A program made the translations under genes and the position numbers. Under the pieces are notes generated by a model. That model did not search any database and was not told the origin of the DNA. It was given only the letters and a program-made list of their open reading frames with translations. From the NCBI GenBank assembly GCA_011319805.1, contig SJRY01000261.1, positions 228,364-292,363 on the forward strand: a DNA stretch of 64,000 nucleotides. The letters run 5' to 3'. How positions within the stretch are numbered: the first letter of the stretch is position 1; each line of letters opens with the position of its first letter. Source of the DNA: Macrocybe gigantea. Lineage: Eukaryota > Basidiomycota > Agaricomycetes > Agaricales > Callistosporiaceae. Below, piece by piece: positions 1 through 11,300 of this stretch.

Positions 1-497
1 ATATCGGCGGTGGAGCGAGGTACCTATGAGAACACGTTGCGTTCCCAGCTATGCCTGCAATAGCACGCCAAACCGTGAACTCGTTCCCTTCTGACTCTAG
101 CGATTTCTAGTCGTAATGTTTTCCTCAAACGCCTCGGATATGTGAGTCATCCCATTCAGCTCAATTAACATGGTCTCCGTGTTTCAAGCTTCAAAGAACT
201 GTCATCATCTGTGCCTCTGATCAGAATGTCCCGTCATACTGCTATTGGTCCTTCCCTTCTCTGGGCAAAAGGTCATGTAACGGCCTGTCCGTGAGTATAG
301 ATAAACTACGGCTGGAAGGTACCCATGTCATGTAATATTTAGACATGGTTTCAATCAAAACGATCTAACGTGATGGCTCATACCTCCGTCTTGGAGAGCG
401 AAGACCCGAAATTAAAAGCGTCCACTAACAGATGCACATATGTCATACACGAGCAGAAAAAGAACCACGTCAAAAGTCAGGACTAGTCAGATTTCAA
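1..497. other. Left-edge stretch with no gene seen
   Basis: No reading frame here shows recognisable protein sequence and no RNA gene was recognised. It lies downstream of the IST3 stop and probably holds that gene's 3' UTR at its right end. Any gene to the left would be cut by the window edge. Confidence 0.5.
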
Positions 498-1565
498 TCA
501 GTCTCTGACCCGTCTCGAGCGTGACTCGTGAGCACGGGGCTGGGAACGAGGCTCTCGGGTGTATCTCTCATCATCATCTGCAGGCCTTCGTCGTGACTTG
601 TAGTCCGGAGTACGCGAGCGGCTTCGGCTTCTCTTGCGTTCATCCACCGGCGAACGGCTGCGTGTACGTGAGCGGTGTTGAACGTCTGGACTCCGCCTTC
701 GGGTTCCAAGGTCATCTCTCCTTGCGAGGGACTTCAACAGATCCTCTACCCCTTTATGCCTTCAGATGTCGTTTTTCGTGCCTTCTTTTCTTTCTTTCGT
801 AATTTTCTAGCGCGCCGTTCCTCTGGAGTTTCGTCTTTGCGTTTATGTTTCGATTTCGATTTTTTCTTCAGAGCTTTCTCCTCCTTCCTTTTGGCGATAA
901 GATAGTCCCGCATAGGGTCTTCGGGATCAATGGGCGGCCCAGAGGATGCCGAACTCTCAGATGCGGCGTCTCCATCATCTGCGGAGTATAAACATTAGGC
1001 TTGCATGACACAAGACATAGAAAATTCTTTTGTTCGGACTTACCGACAATCATTTCAGGCCTGGCGTTCAGGCTTTGCTCCTCGGGCTCGACCCATTCGC
1101 CCTCTTCGTTCTTGACCTTTGGCTGCTTATAGCTCTTGACGTGATCGACGCGGAGCGTCCTTTCTAACACCTTGGCACCGTTGAGGTTGTCAACAGCCAG
1201 AATGGTAGACCGTTGGTCCTCATACATCAAAAACGCGAAGCCTTTCGGCTTGCCTGTCTCCTTATCACGGGGCATGTTAATGTCCATTATCTCTCCATAT
1301 CTATGAACGTAGATCAATAACGGCCATACAATATGATGAGCAGGATGACTTACTGAGAGAAAATTGTGATGACATCGCCTTCAGTTAGATCGTAGTGAAG
1401 CCCTCCAGCGAAGATATACGCAGAATCTTTGTAGTCATCATGCCATGATGCCCCGATACCAAGGTCAAGCTCCCTCTGGTTGATTTTATTGATCTCTTTC
1501 ACGACACTGTAGGACTGCTAGGTGAGCCAGAAATACGAGAATGCGAGCATGCAGACTCACTTCAT
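498..1565 (-). CDS. IST3: IST3/RBMX2-type RNA-binding protein of the U2 snRNP (RES complex)
   Basis: Nuclear pre-mRNA splicing factor: Ist3 (RBMX2 in animals) is the RRM subunit of the RES complex (Ist3-Bud13-Pml1). Four exons: 1561-1565, 1354-1506, 1044-1300 and 498-978, with GT-AG introns. The first exon codes only the start Met plus two bases, so the start is easily missed. The N-terminus (NQRELDLG, then HDDYKDSAYIFAGGL) and the RRM RNP motifs (YIFAGGL; KGFAFLMYED) are typical of the family, followed by LRVDHVKSYKQP. The C-terminus is lysine-rich and then Arg/Ser-rich (RSRTRSRSP, RSRSRSRTP). In the exon 4 frame a TAG occurs at 746-748, just before the RS tail. The tail continues in the frame reached by adding one base in the AAAGGGG run, giving about 298 residues. 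Without that base the protein ends before the RS tail. It is divergent from eIF3d across 112 bp. Identity is sure; the C-terminal frame is not. Confidence 0.9.
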
Positions 1566-1677
1566 AACGGTTGGCGTGAATGCAAGCAACTTTTCCCACG
1601 ATTGCAGAGAGAAATGCTCAGACAAACAGTCGTCAAAAAATTCTAACCAAGGGCTGTTGAACACATCACCAAAAAAA
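1566..1677. promoter_or_regulatory. Shared divergent promoter of IST3 and eIF3d
   Basis: Only 112 bp separate the start codons of IST3 (leftward) and eIF3d (rightward), so core promoter elements and both 5' UTRs must overlap here or reach into the genes. An A-run lies immediately before the eIF3d ATG. No clear TATA box was seen. Inferred from gene layout only. Confidence 0.45.
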
Positions 1678-3905
1678 ATGCCGTCGTTCTCGCTGCCTCC
1701 CATTCACGACAATCCAGATGGCGGCTGGGGCCCGTCGATGTCCAATTACCCCGAACAATTCAAGTTCAAGGACATACCGTATGCTCCCTACTCAAAATCA
1801 GATAAACTCGGTCGATTCGCCGATTGGAACGACGTTTCGTCCGACAGCCGACAGACTACGGTAGGCCTCTCGGCAACCCAGAATGTCAGAGGCGCAGGCG
1901 TTGGGGTCGCAGGCGCGAGGGTGCCCAAGCTTTCGGGAGTGGAACAGCCAGTGCCTTTGCTTACTTCCATGTCGAGGATGAGTCCTCGTTCTCTTTGGTC
2001 GATAACAAGCCCGCACCCGCACGCAGAGGCACAGGTTTTACTAGGGCTAGAGGGACTGCCAGAGGCGGCGCTGCTTCGTATGGCGCAAGAGGTGCGGCCC
2101 GCGGAGGAAGAGGAGGCGTTGCCTCGCGCATTAATCAGGCTCAACGAGGTGGTAGGAGAGGTTGGAGAGATTGGGAAAAGGTATTTTTGTGATTTCGTTC
2201 CCCTCTTTTCTTTCTCTAATTTGTATTGACAATAGAACAATCGCACACGCGAGTCGTCCGTGGTTATCTCGCCTCAGTGGCAGATACTCGAAGAGATCGA
2301 ATTTCATCGTCTTTCCAAGTTGAGGCTAGAAGTCGATGAACCGGAGGACATGTACGCCCTCTTTTCTTTCTTATGTTCCCATTTCTAACTTTTGGTTATT
2401 ATGAATGTACTAGCGATTCTTATGGCCGACTCTTCGCTTATGACAAGTCTTATGATCGCGTCACCACCAAAACCGAACGACCCTTCAACTTGTCGACCGA
2501 ATCAAATATAACACGACAACATCTGATGACCCAGTCATTCAAGAAGTAACTGGCTTTTCCGTCATTCGTATGACCTGCTCCAGACTCATATTCCGTCTTG
2601 CAGCTTGCAGGCAAAAATATCGCAAAGATTTACACGACGGACGTCATTCTCAGCGTCCTCATGTGCTCGCCACGATCTGTCTATCCATGGGACATCGTCA
2701 TCGTCCGCGAAGGCAACAACCTCTTCTTTGACAAGCGCGACGGTGGCCCATTCGACACTGTCACCGTCAACGAAAACGCCGCAGATCCGCCTCAGGATCC
2801 TCCCCCGCCCAACCCCAACAACCCGAGCGAGAAGGCTTCGGCGCCCGAAGGGCCCTCGATCAACTCCGCCACGTCGCTTTCCCTTGAGGCGACGTACATC
2901 AACCAGAACTTCGGCTTCCAGTCCGTCACCGAGAATCCGCCGCCGCCCACTGTCGACTTCAGTCATCCGAACCCGTTCTACGGCCCAGAGGAGACGGAGC
3001 CGCTCGCGTCGTGCGGGTACAGGTACAGGTTGTTTGATCTTAGCGTGACGGACGACGAGGACATTAAAATCTGCGTTCGGACTGAGGTCGATGCCTACAT
3101 CCCCGGCCAGGGCAACCCCCGCGAGGGCCAAGGTCTCATCACGATCCGTGCCCTCAACGAGTTCGATCCAAGGGCGCAAGGCTCGGGTGGAGCGCCCGAC
3201 TGGCGCTCGAAGCTTGACTCTCAGCGTGGTGCCGTGGTGGCGACAGAGATGAAAAACAACAGCTGCAAATTGGCCAAGTGGACTGTGCAGAGCGTCCTCG
3301 CCGGCGCTGATCTCATGAAGATCGGGTACGTGATTTGATGGAATTGACTTTGTTCTTTCCTTCTTTTGCCACTCTTTCCCTCCTCTGTTTCGGGGTATCC
3401 TACCGATCATCATTTTCCGGTCACAAACTCGCGCTCGTGTCACCCACATTTTGATATTGCCTCCTTTTTTTTCCTGCCTTCTGCGCACATGGTCCTGACT
3501 CAACTCGGTTACTGATGCCACGAGCAGTTACATTTCTCGAGCCAACCCCCGTGATAACACGCGTCACGTAATTCTCAGCACGACGTCCATCCGTCCGACA
3601 GATTTTGCTGCACAACTCAATGTTTCCTTAGCGAACGGCTGGGGCATCGTCAGAACGGTCACTGATCTGTGCATGAAGATGCCTGAAGGAAAATACGTCC
3701 TCGTCAAGGATCCTAACAAGGTGCGTTTCAGCTTGATCGGCCCATTGGTGCCAGAGCCAGCCTCTTTTCTGTGTTTCGGGGTTATTAACGGTACTTAATT
3801 GTCTTTCTAAAGCCCGTGATCCGCCTATACTCCGTTCCATTGGCTACGTTCACTGGAGACGACGAGGAGCCCGAGACGTTTGAGGAAGAGGAACCAGCCA
3901 CTTGA
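1678..3905 (+). CDS. eIF3d: Eukaryotic translation initiation factor 3 subunit d
   Basis: eIF3d is the cap-binding-capable subunit of the eIF3 complex that brings mRNA to the 40S ribosome. Exons: 1678-2180, 2236-2351, 2414-2545, 2604-3325, 3528-3720 and 3813-3905. Family hallmarks are the start [19 protein letters not shown], the segment [38 protein letters not shown], an RGG-like stretch near residues 120-160, [14 protein letters not shown], and the closing [20 protein letters not shown]. Two frame breaks are present. One lies between the codons for DSRQ (about 1850) and RRREGAQ (about 1905). The other is at the exon 3/exon 4 junction, where AAGAA|gt...cag|CTT lacks one base. Each equals one missing base; with both restored the exons total 587 codons (586 residues plus stop), close to the normal family length. 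It ends 93 bp before the convergent UBAC2/Dsc2 gene. Confidence 0.93.
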
Positions 3906-3998
3906 TGTACTCTTCTGATCTTATCATATTACCGTTATCGTACTGTGCGCAGTCCTGTTCTCAGATGTACCGTGCCACAACCAGACTCCAAATCGAAT

Positions 3999-5364
3999 TT
4001 AAGCTTGTGCTCTGAGTAAGGTCTCTACTGCGAGTTCGAAGCTCGAACTAAGGGAGGTGACAATAAGTTCCAACCAGCCCCGCCAAGAAGGGATTTACTT
4101 ACTTTTGTTGCAATGCTCTGACCAAATCCTCTCTGGGAACATCAGGAAATATGCTTGTCAGATGAAGTACATCCGCTTCGGAAGGAACACGCAGAGCTGC
4201 TGTGGCCTGATCTGATCGTCCTGTCAGCTCATCAACCCACTCTCTCATCACGGAAGAGCCTGTTCCTCCATTAGAAGCCTCTGCCTGACTTTCGTTTGCA
4301 TTGCGAAGCCTGGATGTTGCCGTGGAAGGCGCAGGGCGAGCAGTTGTGATCACTTCGTCCTGTGGCGTTACGTTAGAAGTTCTTGTGATCGCTGAAGATC
4401 TGGAATCGTCCGGCAATGCACGGTTTGATCGGCGAGGCGGGCGCAGAGCTCCTAACAACGGTAAAAGGACTCGAGTGGAAAACTTGATGACAGACGGTGG
4501 CAGGCGATAAGTCTTCAGGTTTGCCAAATCAGAGCGGTACATCTGTCCAACTAGTAACCCAATCAAAGCCACAGCAATTGAACTGGGAGGGCGGCTGACA
4601 GCCATCTAGTCAAAGGCAGCGAATATCATCAGTCTCTGTTGATATTTGTTAAGGCAATGTCCCAGACCTGTAGCGCCAGGAAGTAGGTGAAGCTCTTGTT
4701 GTTTAGCGGGATGCCAAAGATGCGGTAGCTGTACGTTGATGGAACGATCCTGGAATATTGATAGAGCATGCTGAATACCAGTGCCGCTGGGCCCATAGAG
4801 TAATGGTTCAGCCCCAAACGGTTGAATGCCAACAAGGAGAGGAATTCCAGGATTGTTATCAGCATAGTTGACACGACGACATAGGACTGTTTGATAAAAT
4901 GAGTTGATGTATAACTTGATTAGGTGCGGAACAGTCGTACTGCGAACTTCACGCTGCCAAACTGACGCTCAATTTGAATGCCCACATTGAAAAGGATGAG
5001 CTCTGAGACGAAGAGATCGCTGGAATTGGAGAAAGCGAAATGATGGAGAGCTAATCTCCAATACTGGCATTATCCTATTGAGGCTCGGTCATGCTCAAAG
5101 GCGGTAGACTACTGAAGACTCTACCTGATGATATTTCGACAAGTGAGGGACAAGCTTCTCAAAAGGGATTCGTGAGATGCAACGCAAAGAGACAAACGCC
5201 GTGCAGCTTTACCTGGAGATGAAAGTAATGCTTGACGTCGAACAAGCCCACGAGAATGGAAGCCAGCCCAGACCCAATCATCAGACCTGGAAATAAGTCG
5301 GACAAAGAGTGAGAGAAAGTACAGACGGCTGACCTTTCGTAACTGCCGCATTTTCGAACGACAT
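3999..5364 (-). CDS. dsc2: UBAC2/Dsc2-like rhomboid pseudoprotease with C-terminal UBA domain
   Basis: ER/Golgi membrane protein of the derlin/rhomboid superfamily; UBAC2 in animals works with the ERAD machinery, Dsc2 in fungi with the Dsc E3 ligase. Seven exons (5334-5364, 5213-5286, 5125-5154, 4941-5063, 4668-4886, 4103-4605, 3999-4047) join without a frame error into 342 residues. The start MSFENAAVTKGLMIG is followed by DVKHYFHLQLVPHLSKYHQYWR, the family signature across two exon joins. Hydrophobic segments then follow, including ITILEFLSLLAFNRL and SIAVALIGLLVGQMY. A low-complexity Ser/Thr/Pro linker leads to a UBA domain (LTSIFPDVPREDLVRALQQ...AVETLL). The last 49-nt exon supplies the final UBA helix; without it the protein would stop at a TAA inside the intron. 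The catalytic Ser-His pair of active rhomboids was not identified, as expected for this family. UBAC2 and Dsc2 are the same family, so the exact symbol is a choice. Confidence 0.85.
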
Positions 5365-8300
5365 GGACGCAGTCGAAGTCAAATGTCCAAGCATGTTTAG
5401 AGCCCATGCAGACAGGCAACATTGAGTTGATCACGTAATTCATTCCCATGCCCACCACGGTCTGACTTCCAATTGACACGACACCTGCCTTGCGTATACC
5501 GACCGTTTAATTATCGGCATGGAATACGCCGCTTCCTGACGTGGGTTCGCCAGAAGAATGAACATGGGCCCATTTGGTCTCCGGCGGGCTTGCCAGGAAA
5601 TCTCCGCAACCCCCTTTTCATGTCAATTGAAAAACTTACAGGTATTTGTGCAACAGTTCAGACAACGTTGCAGCATAGGTACGAAGGCTCGAGTTAATGG
5701 CCAACTTTGCGACCCAAACCTCCCAATAATGAGTGCGTTCTAGCATTCTTCTGGTTCAGTTCTTGGACGGCAAAGCCCGTGAGCGTCGTGAAATTTGGTT
5801 CTCAGAATGACGCGACGAGCAAACAAATGATAAGATGCCATGTAAAGATGGAGCTTACACAGCTTTTTATATCCAACATCGAAGCAGAGCTTCCAACGAA
5901 GGACCGCAACAGACGGGTCTTATGGGATCATCACTATCTTTTCCCTTTGGTACCTCTCGTCTGCACGGGCGTGCTTCCATCTCAGAAATCCCGGACAGAT
6001 GAGTGTCCGAATTTGAGAGATCCATCAATGTCGCCTGTCAACGCATATCGAGAAATCTACCCTCCTAGGCTGACTATTCCAGTCGTCGAAAACTTAGGAT
6101 TTCGATCTCGATCCCGATTCTCTATCTCACGACCTCTGTGCCCCTGCGAATGTCGCACAACTTGTCATTGCTTCTTTATCTCCGCCTACTTGACGGAGAA
6201 GCCAGCCACCGCAACCAGCTGGCCGTCTCATGTCGCAACAGGGGAGCGTCCATGCCTTCAGGACAAGTGTCGCGTTTAGATTTTTGAAGATCCTGGTCAT
6301 TCTACGCTGCGCCCGAGATGACGCGCACCAACCGGATTGATACTGTCGACGCGGATATCCTCGGCTAGTCTCATGCGATCATAGCCCTGTCGCGAAGTTG
6401 CCACGGAATCACGCGAGGGGAATTCAGTTTTCTCCGACTTAGACTAAATCGTTCTCACCTGTTGTTCCTCCTCTTGTAGACCTGGCCGTGCACAACGTCA
6501 TACCCAAACAAGGCCACATCGACGAAGGCCATAAAACCCGCGGTAATTTTCAGGGTTGACCGACGTGATGGCTAGACTCGCGGCAACGTGTGCTTGCGTC
6601 CTTTGCTTTAACCGCCGAAGGTTAGTTGCATCCAGGACATGCGCCACTCGTAAATTTCAGCACAACCTTTTCCGGCTTCCCACCCTCGTCGTAAAGAGAT
6701 TCCTTTCGCACCGATTCAGAGGCGCCGACGCACATGCTTGCATGACGTCTCTTCGGTGCTTCGCATTTTTGTCATGCGAACACCAGAGAGCGGACGTCTC
6801 TTCATGCCGGTTTTGAATTTTAACTTTTACGAATGACTTAATTGGCAAACAGCAACTCTGTGGGTTAACAATGCGTGCCACAGAAGAGCTATCTCCAACG
6901 CGAATCTCCGGAACGACAACCTATTCCTCCGGCAGGTAGGACTCGAAGTTTTTCCTGACTTGTCGTGACTAGCTAAAGTACAGAAAGCTGCAGGGAAACG
7001 TTGGAGGGTGCCCTGATCCTGAGCGGCTATCTACTGCGACAGCCGGCGGAATACCCGGTCCGCGGTCGGCCTCCCCCATGGTCTGTTCGGCAGCCTTCTA
7101 TCTCGCAAGGCGGAGCCCATAAATTACAGCCGTTGCCACTGTATTATTCGCGTCATCAGTTCCAGGAATTGAATGACAAGCGTAGGTTCTGAATACGCCC
7201 ATGCGCTTCCGGAAGCACAGTGTAGTCCCGCATGATCAAGTCTCGATCAACACTCAAGAAGATGGTGCTGCACTATCTCCATTTGGCGGACGAGGCGTCT
7301 CTATAAGGTCTCATGATCCAATCAACGTAGCGCGCAATGTTTCGCTATCGCTGCTTCTGCGGTGAGGGCTTATATATATTCTTGTTACTTGGTTGTTCTA
7401 ATATAATATAGTTTAGGCAAGAGCTAGAAAATTTGCACTCCAACCCGTGTCTGGTCCGATGACAACATGAACCACATGCATCAACCATATGGCCCGTTAT
7501 ATTTTCTTATATTGCGGAGGGTTGACGCCAACCTCGCCAACCCCTGTGAGCCAATTTCTCAGCAATAACCGACCATTTGTCACCCGCGCTGACTGCTACT
7601 ACTAATCTGGCAATTTGTGATCAGCAGAATGGCGCACTCGTACCCCGTACTCCTTCAGCAAGCCCTGCCTACGTGGGCAAGGAATAGGGCAGAACCAGTG
7701 ATAAACCGTTCAGCCAGAGATTCGAATGCCCCTCCTGAAAGCAGGAACGAATAGCTGACGCGGATGCAAATACCAAAATAGACGCATTCCACAATGGGAA
7801 TAGAAAATATGTGTAAACAAGGGGGGGTTCGTGTGGTGCACCGTCGGCTGCAAATTCCGAATATATTCGATCGCCGCTAATATCGATCGTCCTGCAAAAT
7901 ACAGATCCGGACTTTCGGAGTGCGGCCTCCGAATGAACGTGACCACTCTTGGCAGGGTCACACCTTGCTGTTACCCCAGATTTGAATTTGAATGCGGCCC
8001 AGCCAGGTCTGGCCTATGCTTTCTCTCCATCGTTGCTTTTCCCTTGAGGTCGATTCGTCTTACTTTCGCTTCATGAGGATGACTCGCAAGGCTCAGGAAA
8101 AGACAAAGGATGGTCACCCAACATTTTGAGCTGCTGTCGTTCCCCTTCAGGTATGCAGGATTATATTTCATGCAGTCACTGCTGGATCCAAGCGCCGCGG
8201 CTTGACAATAATCATTGTTCGACCTCGTGTCAAGCTAACGGCCTCAGTACAGTTTTTCCGCCTCTTAATGAAAGTCCCTGCCTATCTTTTTCATCCAAGA

Positions 8301-11300
8301 CTTCCTATCTTATCTCTCCGACGGTGCAATATCCGCAGTCTTTCGAACGGGCCAAATTGAACGTTCAGCTCATAAGCTGGGTATAAAGTTCGTTATCTCT
8401 GAGCAGGTCTCCCATTTCGTCGCGCAATAAGGATCATAAAGGACGTCCGATGAACGTACATTTCAGAACTTCCACGAAACACAATGGAGCATTCTTTCTT
8501 GTCAAAGACAAGGCACGATTGTGAACACGCGCTTCTGCACATTAGCAGGCGCCGGTATTTTTGGCGCCTGTAGTTCCGAGATCCCTGGAATTGAGTGCGT
8601 CCCGTCCCATGATCTCCCAAGAACACCGTTCACACGCATCCGATGTGTGAAACCGCAAGCTTCTTGACCGGTGCATCTAACGATATCGTCGGATGTATTG
8701 AACAGCCAGCCTAGTTCTAATGCGAGACAGGGAGTCATCGCCTCTGATCGCGACGACAATGGCCTGTCATTTAAGATTTTTTTTGAACGCAGAGCTGTGC
8801 GCTTCTGCAAGACTTTTTGGGATCCAATTCCCGCAATTGGAGCTTCACTTGGCGCTGTGCTCCTGTGCATTCAACCCCTCACATGCATATCTTCCGACGG
8901 GGCCGCTGTTTCAGCCAGCAATCCCATTTCCTGCGTCCCAAACGGCACCTCGATCGGCTATTCCTGCGAGGAAGAGGTGCAGGCAGCTAATGAATGAATC
9001 CTGGGCCACTCTGCGCAGAATGCTGTGTATATGGGGAAATAGAAGCACACCCAATTAAACCTCCGTTTTGCATATGCCGATTGGAGTCTTTGGAGCGCTC
9101 ACCCACGCTTCATGCCTGGGCTGCCTGAACAATTGACACCTGGGTTTATGGAGAACAGAATGGAAGACAGGAAGACAGCCCGATGCTCATTGGCCCGGGG
9201 ACATTCCTCAGCTGCGCAAAGACCGATCGCGTGCGCATATGGGTTTCACTCGCGACGGTGCTCACAAACAGACTGACGGCAGTGCTCCAATTGTGAGAGT
9301 GAGAACGCCGACGAGGAACAAGTAATGGAAGCAGGTCCCCATATCCGCCTTTGCGCAGGATGTTTCGTCTGGCTGCGTTACGTAGAGACTCTGAATAACC
9401 CCATTCACGGGCTAACGTACAGGGGGAGGATCTAGTTTTCCTTCTCAGCATGTGATCCCAATAGCTAACGCCGCTGGAGTTTCTAGAAGACGACGCTAGA
9501 AGTTAATTTCCACTGCAGATAGCCCTTATGCGTATGGCGTGGTTAAGAGGCTCGGTCCCGACGTTTGTAGACTAGCCTAGGCAGCGAGTTCAACGGCCGT
9601 CTCTCTTTGCGCTGCATTCGCTGACAAGGTCATACTGGGCCCTTACCTCCGACAACGCCTCGGACTTTGCCTTTCCCACAAATCATTCGAGTTGGGGCAG
9701 TTGCTGGACAGAGGGGACAACCGTCGAAAAAGACAAACGTCGCATTGTTGACGGCTGATCGCCGTCTCATAGCAGTCGTATCCTGCTCAGCCTGCTTTCG
9801 CAGCGACATCTCTTCACATGGCGGCATTTCAAAATCTGCATTCCCATCGGATGTGTTCTCAAGTCCGCCATGTCAGATCCAATTGCTGAAAGGGACGAGT
9901 TCACGCGGGTCGTGCGGATGGACAAAGCCGCGAAATAGTTCAAAATCGAATTGCCTTATTTCGTATTCTTCATGCCTTGCTCCAGACTTCGCGTTCAGGA
10001 CGCAGGGCGTGTAATCGGTCTGAGGTTAAAACTACAGGCTGTGTTGACCCCTAGAAACAAACCTCAGCAATGCAGGAGGCTCAACCATCCGACGCACCTT
10101 GAAACCCTGTTCCGCTTAAGAAGTTTGGAGCTTATCAATTTAGGCTCTTGACTGGCTGTCATTCGAATCCACTCCTGTGATTCATGAAGTTGGAACGGAA
10201 CGGAACGGACCACGAATCCAGAAGGGGAGCGAATAAAATGCTCCCCTGCCAAGGTGCGCTTTTCTCTACAGTGTTTAGGTTCAGCACCAGACGTCCAATT
10301 GACCAAGCTAGAACATTGAAAAGTTCTCTTCATGTATGAAGCGGTGAATAATGTAGACAGGTCAATTGAGTTGGCTTATCTCACCAGACAAGAGGAGTAA
10401 GGGTGGGGTTCGTGTGGTTCCCGGAGTGACTCGGTGTTGCTGTATTTGGGGTGTGGTGCCCGAGGTGGGTCAGTGGAATGTACTCTGGAGAGGAGACTCG
10501 CCAAATGCCTTTTTCGTATTCGTCCCGAGCGTGGCACTGTAACAAGTTTCGTAAGATGAATACGGTTCCTGTCCTCGTGAGACTGAGGAAATGGGCGCGA
10601 AATGCAAAGAGAACATGTATAGAACAATGACAGGTCGCTGAGTATCTATCTGCTTGCGGAACATTGCCAACGCTCTGCCGTCCTGAGGCGACCGTCGCCG
10701 TCGCCACAGCGCCGTTCGCTGGATCGAGACTATCGGGTGCGTGACCGCTTCGACCGACTGCGCTGGCGTTTCTTCGGGAAAGGACGTGGCCAAGCCTGGG
10801 CCGGGGCTCTGACTTCAGACACGTCATCAGACATGTGCGAGTCGTGCGTTCGACGAGGGGCAGAGAGCTCGTTAATCGGCGCAAGGGGATGAGTGGGGGG
10901 GGGGGACGGGGCAAAGGGCTGTGTTTCGAGATGCGCAAGTCACCGGGGCTCGACTGCGGCGACTTGACTTGCAATGCACTCACCCTGGCGATAATGACGA
11001 AGTGAAAGGGCATGGGTAAGGGACATGTGATAAGGGAGATTTCAAAAAGACGGAAAAAAAGGAGGAGACATTACCGGCGGGAGGCGCGATCGCCTGTCCT
11101 CAGTGCGCACACAGCCCTGCCATTAAGCATGTTTTCTTTCTCCCATCACTCTCCTTCTAGCTTGCGAGCGACGGTGAACGGACAATGCGTTGAAACGTCC
11201 CTGCTTGTTCATTTCCGGGCGATAGGGCTACGCGCGGATGGGAAAAAGAAAATCAAAAAAAGAAAAGGTTCAAGAAGCAGTCCGTCCTCGATTTGAGGCT

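Noticed and set aside
5707..6279. 190-codon plus-strand open frame
   Set aside because: No recognisable motif, no clear start context, and neighbouring phases are similarly open. Not enough to call a gene.
10140..10180. ttcgaatcc string resembling a tRNA B box
   Set aside because: No matching A box or cloverleaf could be laid out upstream, so no tRNA is called.
10376..10793. Other overlapping frames on the same strand as possible exons
   Set aside because: Cannot be joined with canonical splice sites into anything protein-like.
10381..11013. 210-codon minus-strand open frame in the first desert
   Set aside because: Overlaps other long frames on the same DNA, no domain, composition (Ser/Pro/Thr/His/Arg) typical of chance reading, and no splice partners.
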